Below are positions 7,603-13,554 of a stretch of DNA of 16,164 nucleotides, in pieces. Numbering within the stretch: the stretch's first letter is position 1; each line of letters starts with the position of its first letter. The stretch lies in NCBI GenBank assembly GCA_030613445.1, contig JAUWLY010000022.1:1-16164 (forward strand). Direction: 5' to 3'. The notes under the pieces were generated by a model that searched no databases, was not told the origin of the DNA, and saw only the letters and a list, made by a program, of their open reading frames with translations. The stretch is from Candidatus Stahliibacteriota bacterium. Lineage in GTDB: Bacteria; Hydrothermota; Tepidihabitantia; SM23-42. The translations under genes and the position numbers were made by a program.

Positions 7603-8346
7603 CTATACCTCAGGTTCTACAGGAGCTTCTTGGGAGAGCTTAAGATATATTTCCTCAATATCTTTTTTCCCTGAGATCTCTGAAAGTTCACTGAGCGTGC
7701 CGATAAATCTTAATTCGCCTTCATTAATAATGCCGATCTTACTCGCGATTTCTTTAGCAAATGATAGCGTGTGAGTGCAGATAAACATGGTCTTACCTTG
7801 TGTCCTCAGTTGCAGAAAGGTTTCGCGAACTGATTTACTGGATTTTGGGTCTAACCCAACAAGCGGTTCGTCGATCAATATCAAGTCAGGGTCATGGAGA
7901 AACAGTTGGCACATTATTATTTTTTGTTTCATACCGTGGGAATAGGTTTCAGAGAGGTCGTCAATCCATTTACCAATATCGAGTTTCCGCAAGAGCGAGT
8001 TCATTCGGCTTTCGTATTGGTCCTTGTTGATCTTATAGATACCAGCGATGAAGTTGATGAATTCACGGCCGGTCAATTTGTTGTAAATGAAAGGTTCATC
8101 TGGAATGTAACCAGTCAAGTGCTTTGCTTTCAATGGTTCTTTAGCTAAATTAATGCCTTTGATCAATATATCACCGTGCGTAGGGTGGAAAAGACCAGCA
8201 ATAAGTTTAAGTGTCGTTGTTTTACCAGCGCCATTAGGTCCTAAAAGTACAAAGATCTCGCCGTGGTCTAATTCAATGTTCAAATTTTTGAGCGCCCAGA
8301 CTTTACCGAAGCGCTTGCGCAGTTCTTTTATGACGAGGGTTTTCAT
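7603..8346 (-). CDS. ABC transporter ATP-binding protein
   Basis: This cytoplasmic ATPase should power the permease encoded just downstream. The 247-residue length is typical of a single nucleotide-binding domain. Walker A is GPNGAGKT (36-43). The signature is YSHGMKQK (135-142), a common departure from LSGGQ in the CcmA/NatA-like group. Walker B is LILIDEP (155-161) with the GLD D-loop (164-166). The switch histidine is His192 in THTL. At the Q-loop the usual glutamine is replaced by Asp83 (GYIPDEP), a variant known in this exporter subfamily. The last ~20 residues form an acidic, proline-containing tail. The ATG at 8346 lies 18 nt after the transglutaminase stop, with only a weak purine-rich site upstream, so it is the second gene of an operon. 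Confidence 0.95.
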   Translation of the reverse strand: MKTLVIKELRKRFGKVWALKNLNIELDHGEIFVLLGPNGAGKTTTLKLIAGLFHPTHGDILIKGINLAKEPLKAKHLTGYIPDEPFIYNKLTGREFINFIAGIYKINKDQYESRMNSLLRKLDIGKWIDDLSETYSHGMKQKIIMCQLFLHDPDLILIDEPLVGLDPKSSKSVRETFLQLRTQGKTMFICTHTLSFAKEIASKIGIINEGELRFIGTLSELSEISGKKDIEEIYLKLSQEAPVEPEV

Positions 8347-8364
8347 ATTTTTTCTTAATGGTGA

Positions 8365-9834
8365 TTATTGCAGTTTCGAATCAAGCACGCTGATCTGCAA
8401 TTTGCCGACAACTTTCAGGACTTTTGCCCATTCAGAGACTTCTCCCTCTTTCAGTTTCAGATGGCCGATGTCAGCGGGAAATTGATTGAATGTTGGATCA
8501 ACTGGAACCCATTTCCCAATCCAAACAGCGCACCATGCGTGATAAAAATATGCCGAGCCCTGGAGACTGACCAGACCCACATAGATCTTAGTTGGAATAC
8601 CCGAAGCGCGCGCCAAAGCGGCAAACAGCACTGCATGTTCATTGCAATCACCTTCTTTTGTCTTCAATACATCAATGGCTGATGGTAAGGATGGCGTAGG
8701 GTTCTTTTTGAGCATCCGGTACACGCCGGTCACGAGCTTGGCAACAATTTTTTTTGTGTTCTTTTCGCCACCAACAATTTCCTTTGCCTTGGCAATTATC
8801 TGTGCATTTTCGCATTGTATGTAGAGCGATGATTTGAGGAATTCATCGTGTTCTTTGATGGGTGTGTTAAATTCAGGTAATTCAGCGAGCTTTGGTAAGT
8901 AAAATTCCAGGATAAGGGGTTCTTGACTGACCAATTTCTGAAAATCATCATCGAGGTCCAGACCACTGGATGTAATATCTCCCAGCTTGAGTTTTAGAAA
9001 AGCCAGTTTTCCAGCGTCGCCAAGTGGTTTGTCTGGTTTTACTGAAAAGAAAGAAAGAAGATCAAATGCTTCATCTGGTTTTATATCGGCGAGCGCTTCT
9101 TCTTTTGACAAAGGTATCATTTCCATGCCCATTGCGGGCGATGCTCGTTTGATTAATTTGAAATCGTCGTCAAACCATGCTACTTCACTTAATCCCATAA
9201 TATTAATTTCCACTCTTGTTCCAAGATATACGTCACCTAACACAGTTACTTTTTCTTTATTGAACATTTTGATATGGGCCTGAGCTGAGGATTGCGTAGT
9301 TGGATCAAAATAGGGGAGGGTAATTTCGTCGCCGGCTTTCATCCCTTTATTTCTTATCACTTCTTCAATAGCACTGGGTAGATATGGTGTTTCTTTAAGG
9401 ATAATAGTCTGGGTCTCTGGTGTGCCCTGTGAATACGCGGTTAAGAGGAGCTTCTTCCCTTGTACCTTACCTTCAATCTTTGATTCATGACCGAGAGTTT
9501 CAAGATGCAGTTTGAACTCTTTTAAGACGTATTCCTTATCAGTATAACTATAAATATGCGTATCAACAGTCCTTTGAGCATTCATCATCATCAGACTCAT
9601 ACGGCTGAGATTTTCGACAATGATACCAGTATCAGTCTTTGTGATTTTAGTAAAGGAATAGCCGATGCGTTGCCCCTGGAGGAATATACCAAGCCATTCC
9701 TCAGTATTCTCCAGTTCGGTAGACATTGGGTTCTGATCGACAACGAGCTTTTCTGGTTTTGGTATTTTTAATATCAGGTAAATACTTACCGCAAATATCG
9801 CGATGATTATAACTATACCAAGAAATTTTTTCAT
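8365..9834 (-). CDS. Membrane-anchored transglutaminase-like protein
   Basis: This 489-residue protein has one N-terminal membrane anchor (about residues 5-23) and should face the periplasm. Residues about 45-245 are beta-rich with no clear family; the pattern resembles lipid- or ligand-binding barrels of the DUF3108 or LolA kind, which is only an impression. Residues about 250-370 are linker. The transglutaminase-like (papain-fold) domain lies at about 375-455, with a complete triad: Cys397 in GDCNEHA, His432 in YFYHAWC and Asp447 in VPVDPTFNQ. Bacterial members of this fold are mostly peptidases, amidases or cross-linkers; the substrate here is unknown. The start is supported by AAGGAG (9848-9843) and a near-consensus promoter. 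It heads an operon with the ABC ATPase and permease, which suggests it processes or protects what the transporter exports. Confidence 0.9.
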   Translation of the reverse strand: MKKFLGIVIIIAIFAVSIYLILKIPKPEKLVVDQNPMSTELENTEEWLGIFLQGQRIGYSFTKITKTDTGIIVENLSRMSLMMMNAQRTVDTHIYSYTDKEYVLKEFKLHLETLGHESKIEGKVQGKKLLLTAYSQGTPETQTIILKETPYLPSAIEEVIRNKGMKAGDEITLPYFDPTTQSSAQAHIKMFNKEKVTVLGDVYLGTRVEINIMGLSEVAWFDDDFKLIKRASPAMGMEMIPLSKEEALADIKPDEAFDLLSFFSVKPDKPLGDAGKLAFLKLKLGDITSSGLDLDDDFQKLVSQEPLILEFYLPKLAELPEFNTPIKEHDEFLKSSLYIQCENAQIIAKAKEIVGGEKNTKKIVAKLVTGVYRMLKKNPTPSLPSAIDVLKTKEGDCNEHAVLFAALARASGIPTKIYVGLVSLQGSAYFYHAWCAVWIGKWVPVDPTFNQFPADIGHLKLKEGEVSEWAKVLKVVGKLQISVLDSKLQ

Positions 9835-9855
9835 TATTTTGCTCCTTTCTTTTCT

Positions 9856-9884
9856 ATTATATCCGACCCCCGTACAATAGTCAA
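9856..9884 (-). promoter_or_regulatory. Near-consensus sigma-70 promoter of the transglutaminase-ABC operon
   Basis: On the minus strand TTGACT (9884-9879) and TATAAT (9861-9856) are separated by exactly 17 nt. The predicted start near 9849 leaves a leader of about 15 nt that consists almost entirely of the Shine-Dalgarno (9849-9841) before the ATG at 9834. This is the best-matching promoter in the window and suggests steady, strong expression. Confidence 0.8.
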
Positions 9885-9915
9885 CCGATAAAAATAGAAA
9901 ACGGAAAAATAGCAG

Positions 9916-9939
9916 AGTGATAAAGTCAATAAGTTATTA
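9916..9939. repeat. Octad-periodic repeat tract
   Basis: Three consecutive eight-base units are AGTGATAA (9916), AGTCAATA (9924) and AGTTATTA (9932). The last unit recurs exactly inside the octad tract at 13301. The tract sits 32 bp upstream of the -35 box of the transglutaminase operon. Confidence 0.45.
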
Positions 9940-10053
9940 GATCATTGAAACCAAGTATTTATTGGTTTAGGTATTTTAGGCTTTTTGGATTTTTATACTT
10001 ACAGAAACTCGGACAGATTATTTAATAGACATTTTAGGAAACCCTCACCCCAT

Positions 10054-10120
10054 CCCTCTCCCTTTTTAAGGGAGAGGGTGTATTAATTGGTCACTGTCCT
10101 CTCCTCTTTGAGGAGAGGAC
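10054..10120. repeat. Twin perfect 11-bp hairpins with TTT loops
   Basis: CCCTCTCCCTT (10054-10064) pairs perfectly with 10068-10078. GTCCTCTCCTC (10096-10106) pairs perfectly with 10110-10120. Both loops are TTT on the plus strand, and both arms are built from CTCTCC words. The first belongs to a CCCTCACCCC-x-CCCTCTCCC repeat that is common in intergenic DNA of many bacteria. They lie between two promoters that point away from each other, so they cannot terminate either flanking gene as an outgoing transcript. Confidence 0.65.
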
Positions 10121-10129
10121 AAGAGCCTG

Positions 10130-10172
10130 CCCTGAACCTTGTGCTGAATATCATTTCAGTATTGTTTCAGGG
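10130..10172. repeat. Nested CCTGAA/TTCAGG palindrome
   Basis: CCCTGAA (10130-10136) pairs with TTCAGGG (10166-10172). Inside it CTGAA (10144-10148) pairs with TTCAG (10155-10159). The words match the family seen at 5795-5813 and 13248-13287. Confidence 0.45.
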
Positions 10173-10240
10173 ATGAGGAGTTCATTTGATAAATTCAAAA
10201 TCAAGGGATGAAGATGGCTCCAAGTTTCGGATACTCAATC

Positions 10241-10268
10241 TTGACTTTCCGCTTTTTTCGGATATAGT
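10241..10268 (+). promoter_or_regulatory. Predicted promoter of apgM-purH
   Basis: TTGACT (10241-10246) and TATAGT (10263-10268) are 16 nt apart. The predicted start near 10275 leaves a 19-nt leader containing AAGGAG (10283-10288) before the ATG at 10294. The -35 hexamer is identical to that of the transglutaminase operon promoter. Because this promoter lies inside the upstream open frame, it argues against the TTG start at 10186. Confidence 0.72.
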
Positions 10269-10293
10269 AATGACTCAACGAGAAGGAGTGGGT

Positions 10294-11487
10294 ATGTCAA
10301 AGATTCTGCAAGACCTATTGACCAAAAATCAAAACAGGATAATGCTTATTGTCCTAGATGGACTGGGCGATTTGCCAAACCCGGACAAGACAGCTTTAGA
10401 GATGGCGAAAACCCCGAACCTGAATAAACTGGCAAAGAAAAGCAGTTTTGGGTTAACAACCCCTATTGCGTCTGGTATTACGCCAGGCAGCGGTCCTTCA
10501 CACCTTGCCATGTTTGGTTATGATCCCGTAGAGCACCAGATCGGTCGCGGTGTGCTTGAAGCTTTAGGTATTGGTCTGGATGTCGAGGAAAAGGATTTGG
10601 CAATACGGGGGAATTTCGCAACGATAAGTGATAAGGTTATCACGGATCGCCGGGCCGGGCGTATTTCAACTGAAGAATGTACCAGGTTATGCAATAAATT
10701 ACAGGCTGCGATCAAAACAATTGAAGGGATTCCACTGATCATCAAACCGGCTAAAGAACATAGATTTGTATTGAAATTTCAGGATGCAGAGCTTTCTCAA
10801 GACGTAACTGATGCTGATCCACAAAAGGAAAACCAGGTTCCAGTATTTGCTAAGGCAAAAACCAAAGCTGCTGAAAAATCTGCAGAGATCATTAATACCT
10901 TTATAAAAACTGCTGCTTTGATTCTTCAAGATGAAGAAAGGGCAAACTATGTTCTGCTCAGGGGGTATGCAAGGAACCCTAACCTGGAGTCTATGGACAA
11001 ACAGTTTGGTATTAACCCAGCAGCGATTGCAACATACCCAATGTATCGGGGTCTTGCTCGGTTAGTCGGCATGACCGTTTTGAAAACCGGTGAGACGATC
11101 TCTGATCAAATAAAAACCTTAAAGGAGAATTACTTGAAATTTGACTTTTTCTTTTTCCATATTAAAGGAACTGACAAAGCTGGTGAAGATGGTGATCAGG
11201 CAATGAAGGTTAAATATATTGAAGCATTTGACAAAAAATTGCCTGAAATTCTGAAATTGAAACCTGAGGTTCTTTGTATAACCGCAGATCATTCTACACC
11301 TGCTTTGCTTCACTCACATTCATGGCATCCAAACCCCTTGCTAATATGTTCAAAATATGTCTTCCCTGAAAAGAAGAGTTTCACTGAAAGAAATTGCGTA
11401 ACTGGCAATTTGGGTAGGATGAGGTCACTTGATTTAATGCCTTTATTATTAGCACATGCATTAAAAATAAACAAATTTGGAGCTTAA
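10294..11487 (+). CDS. apgM: 2,3-bisphosphoglycerate-independent phosphoglycerate mutase, archaeal (ApgM) type
   Basis: The enzyme interconverts 3- and 2-phosphoglycerate in glycolysis and gluconeogenesis. I chose the ATG at 10294 over the longer frame from TTG 10186. It has AAGGAG 5 nt upstream, a promoter lies inside the extension, and the resulting 397 residues fit the ~400-residue family. The metal-site Asp22 is in LIVLDGLGDLP. The phosphorylated serine is Ser66 in PGSGPSHLAMFGYDP. Cap-domain marks are IGRGVLEALGIG (83-94), RGNFAT (105-110) and DRRAGR (118-123). The C-terminal metal residues lie in HIKGTDKAGEDGD (289-301), TADHSTP (330-336) and HSHSWHP (340-346). This is the short archaeal-type enzyme, distinct from the ~510-residue GpmI, and it also occurs in several deep-branching bacteria. 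It is followed after 2 nt by purH. Confidence 0.93.
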   Translation: MSKILQDLLTKNQNRIMLIVLDGLGDLPNPDKTALEMAKTPNLNKLAKKSSFGLTTPIASGITPGSGPSHLAMFGYDPVEHQIGRGVLEALGIGLDVEEKDLAIRGNFATISDKVITDRRAGRISTEECTRLCNKLQAAIKTIEGIPLIIKPAKEHRFVLKFQDAELSQDVTDADPQKENQVPVFAKAKTKAAEKSAEIINTFIKTAALILQDEERANYVLLRGYARNPNLESMDKQFGINPAAIATYPMYRGLARLVGMTVLKTGETISDQIKTLKENYLKFDFFFFHIKGTDKAGEDGDQAMKVKYIEAFDKKLPEILKLKPEVLCITADHSTPALLHSHSWHPNPLLICSKYVFPEKKSFTERNCVTGNLGRMRSLDLMPLLLAHALKINKFGA

Positions 11488-11489
11488 TC

Positions 11490-12947
11490 ATGGCGCAAGA
11501 AATAAATAAAAAAGCCCTTATATCTGTAGCTAACAAAGAAGGTATTGTTGAATTTGCCAAATCTTTGGCAAACCTTGGTTTTCAAATAATCGCGACAGGT
11601 GGTACTTATAGGTTGCTGAAAGAGAATGGTATTGAAGCAGTTAAGATAAGTGATTATACAGGTGGTTCAGAAAGCGAACGTGTTAAAACACTCAGTCAAA
11701 AGATTGCAAAAGAAATCCTTGAAACCGGAGAAATCGGCCTTGTGGTCTGTAACCTCTATCCCTTTTTCGAACAAAAAGGCAAATCCTTAGATGAAATGAT
11801 AGAGTTTATTGATATCGGTGGTGTGACTTTATTAAGAGCAGGAGCAAAGAATTACAAAAAGGTTGGGGTTGCATATGACCCAGCACACTACAATGAGATT
11901 ATCGAGGTGCTGAAAAATGATGGTTTTACTGAGGACTTTCGGCTGAACTTAGCAAAACAAGCATTCGGTTACATTGCATGGTATGATGTTGTTATTGCTG
12001 AGTATTTTGGTGAGGATATTGATAAGCAGAGATATTTCTCGGTTGGCGCAGAGCGGTTTATCCCCATGCGCTATGGGGAAAACCCGCATCAAAAAGCAGC
12101 TTTCTATCTCAATAAATTGCAACAAGAGGGTTTTATAATCCATGGTGGCAAACAGATTTCCTACAATAATATTCTTGATGCCGAAGTTGCATTTGGTGCA
12201 GCAAATGAATTTGTTGATGAGATAGCCTGTGCGGTTATCAAGCACCAGACACCATGTGGTGTTGCCACAGGTGAAAGCCAGGAAGAGGCATTTGAGCGCG
12301 CCTATATGGCCGATTCAATGTCTGCTTTTGGCGGTTTAGTGGGGTTTAACCAGCAAGTCACTGGAGCGACTGCCGAGTTGATTAGAAAGCACTTCTTCGA
12401 GGTTATTATTGCCCCGGGTTTTGAAAAAGACGCACTCGAACTCTTGAAGACCAAGAAAAACTTAAGAATTGTAGAGTTATTGCCTGAACTCATGCTGCCG
12501 ATTGTCTATCGTCCGGTTTTTGGTGGTATCCTGGTTCAGGAACGTGATAAAGGTGATGTCAAGGATTGGGAAGTAGTTACCAAAAGAGCGCCTGATGACT
12601 ATGAAACCGAAGCTTTAAAATTTGCCTGGAAAGTAGTCAAATGGGCTAAGTCAAACTCGGTGGTTTTTGCGATAAAGGGAAGGACTGTGGGTATTGGTGC
12701 GGGCCAGACTTCAAGGGTCGGTGCCGTAGAGATCGCGGCGCAGCAGTCAGTTGATAGAAGCGCAGGTATTGTTATGGGTTCAGATGCTTTCTTTCCTTTT
12801 CGCGACGGCGTTGATACCGCTGCAAAAGGTGGCGTGACTGCAGTGATCCAACCGGGTGGCTCAAAACGTGACCAGGAAGTGATTGATGCGTGTAATGAAC
12901 ACGATATGGCGATGGTCTTTACACATATGAGACACTTCAGGCACTGA
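11490..12947 (+). CDS. purH: Bifunctional AICAR transformylase / IMP cyclohydrolase, compact form
   Basis: PurH carries out the last two steps of de novo purine synthesis: formylation of AICAR with 10-formyl-THF and ring closure to IMP. The cyclohydrolase domain is about residues 1-185 and the transformylase domain about 190-485. The protein is 485 residues; common forms are 510-535. The shortfall lies mainly after RVKTL (64-68): the usual LHPKIHGGIL block and the loop up to the next strand are replaced by a short SQKIAKEIL segment. Residues matching the cyclohydrolase site remain: Lys66, Tyr90 (NLYPF), Asp109 (FIDIGG) and Lys120 (GAKN). The transformylase Lys-His pair is Lys251-His252 in KHQTPCGVA. 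The end MVFTHMRHFRH is diagnostic. GGAG sits 8 nt before the ATG, and it forms an operon with apgM. Confidence 0.96.
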   Translation: MAQEINKKALISVANKEGIVEFAKSLANLGFQIIATGGTYRLLKENGIEAVKISDYTGGSESERVKTLSQKIAKEILETGEIGLVVCNLYPFFEQKGKSLDEMIEFIDIGGVTLLRAGAKNYKKVGVAYDPAHYNEIIEVLKNDGFTEDFRLNLAKQAFGYIAWYDVVIAEYFGEDIDKQRYFSVGAERFIPMRYGENPHQKAAFYLNKLQQEGFIIHGGKQISYNNILDAEVAFGAANEFVDEIACAVIKHQTPCGVATGESQEEAFERAYMADSMSAFGGLVGFNQQVTGATAELIRKHFFEVIIAPGFEKDALELLKTKKNLRIVELLPELMLPIVYRPVFGGILVQERDKGDVKDWEVVTKRAPDDYETEALKFAWKVVKWAKSNSVVFAIKGRTVGIGAGQTSRVGAVEIAAQQSVDRSAGIVMGSDAFFPFRDGVDTAAKGGVTAVIQPGGSKRDQEVIDACNEHDMAMVFTHMRHFRH

Positions 12948-12954
12948 AGGGAAA

Positions 12955-13046
12955 AGCTCCAAGAGCCAAGCTCCAAATTCCAAACAAATTCTAATCTCGA
13001 ATTTTCAAAATTCTAGGTTGTTTCGTGCATTTGAATTTGGCATTTC
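12955..13046. repeat. Heptad-periodic tract after purH
   Basis: Seven-base units begin with AGCTCCA (12955), AGAGCCA (12962), AGCTCCA (12969) and AATTCCA (12976). They continue in phase with more drift to TCGAATT (12997) and TTCAAAA (13004). A second short block has GCATTTG at 13027 and GCATTTC at 13040. The first block is the clearest heptad array in the window. Confidence 0.55.
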
Positions 13047-13055
13047 GCATAAGAA

Positions 13056-13085
13056 GTCGAGAAGTTCCGCAATGTAGTTCTCGAC
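13056..13085. other. 8-bp stem hairpin
   Basis: GTCGAGAA (13056-13063) pairs perfectly with TTCTCGAC (13078-13085) around a 14-nt loop. No T-tract follows. Confidence 0.4.
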
Positions 13086-13087
13086 GC

Positions 13088-13195
13088 CCCCGTACTTTGT
13101 TTTGAATCAGGTTTTATGAATGCGTATGCTGTTTTTGTAGAACCCAAATAAGCTTTATGTGTAATATATTAGTATTTGTTTAACAAAGTGCGGGG
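13088..13195. repeat. 108-bp segment with imperfect 14-bp inverted ends
   Basis: The left end CCCCGTACTTTGTT (13088-13101) matches the reverse complement of the right end AACAAAGTGCGGGG (13182-13195) at 13 of 14 positions. The interior is AT-rich with no open frame. Partial similarity continues outward (GTTC at 13077-13080 and GAAC at 13202-13205). It could be a MITE-like element or a structured transcript. No target-site duplication was recognised. Confidence 0.4.
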
Positions 13196-13247
13196 TTGCT
13201 CGAACAGTAATGACATTTAACAATTTAGAAATCCTAAAATTGTAGTA

Positions 13248-13287
13248 GCCTGATCCTTCAACTGCGTTCAGGACAGGTTTCTCAGGC
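13248..13287. repeat. CCTGA/TCAGG palindromic repeat
   Basis: GCCTGA (13248-13253) pairs with TCAGGC (13282-13287). The interior includes CCTTCAACTGCGTTCAGGAC, a wording found in intergenic repeats of many bacterial genomes. It is related to the structures at 5795 and 10130. Confidence 0.45.
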
Positions 13288-13292
13288 ATTGC

Positions 13293-13324
13293 AGTAACGA
13301 AGTTATTAAGTAATTTAGTGAAAA
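13293..13324. repeat. Octad-periodic tract, AGT orientation
   Basis: Four consecutive eight-base units are AGTAACGA (13293), AGTTATTA (13301), AGTAATTT (13309) and AGTGAAAA (13317). Confidence 0.5.
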
Positions 13325-13411
13325 CATCGTTGAGAACGTTAATATCGTTTCTTTAGTCTATTTGGTTTGTTTAAGTTTTCTGGCTTATTCAGTCTATTTA
13401 TTTGCTCCTGT

Positions 13412-13498
13412 ACTCCGTTACACCGTTACTCCAATACTCTCTATTCAGTTCCTTCTGCCTTCTGTTTCAGAGTGACTCAGTTACATAGTTACTTAATA
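13412..13498. repeat. Octad-periodic tract, reverse orientation
   Basis: Units ACTCCGTT (13412), ACACCGTT (13420), ACTCCAAT (13428) and ACTCTCTA (13436) are followed after a break by ACTCAGTT (13475), ACATAGTT (13483) and ACTTAATA (13491). They share the AGTNAC-type word of the tract at 13293 in reverse complement, so the two tracts could fold on each other. Confidence 0.5.
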
Positions 13499-13554
13499 AC
13501 ATTTTTTTGCAGTGTTTACTACTATTCTTGGTTATTCAATAAATCGATTTCTGT

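Larger units (their letters stand above)
9885..10240. other. Divergent intergenic region rich in repeats and hairpins
   Basis: The region between the outward-facing promoters has no credible gene. It holds an octad-periodic tract (9916-9939) and a short nine-base pattern (TTAGGTATT at 9967, TTAGGCTTT at 9976, TTGGATTTT at 9985). It also holds twin 11-bp hairpins (10054-10120) and a nested palindrome (10130-10172). A frame open from TTG at 10186 is an upstream extension of apgM and is not counted as coding. Confidence 0.6.
12948..13554. other. 607-bp convergent intergenic region made of short-period repeats
   Basis: No credible gene lies between the purH and Wzi-like stop codons. The one open frame (TTG 13367 to 13558) overlaps repeat tracts and lacks a Shine-Dalgarno. 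From left to right the region holds a heptad tract, a 30-bp hairpin, a 108-bp element with inverted ends, a CCTGA palindrome and two octad tracts in opposite orientation. No clear terminator for purH was found. Confidence 0.65.

Noticed and set aside
7603..8346. Inactive ATPase because of the missing Q-loop glutamine
   Set aside because: Asp or Glu at this position is common in this exporter subfamily, and Walker A, Walker B, signature and switch His are intact.
12955..13498. Possible CRISPR-like array
   Set aside because: Units are 7 or 8 bases, contiguous and degenerate, with no spacers and no cas genes.
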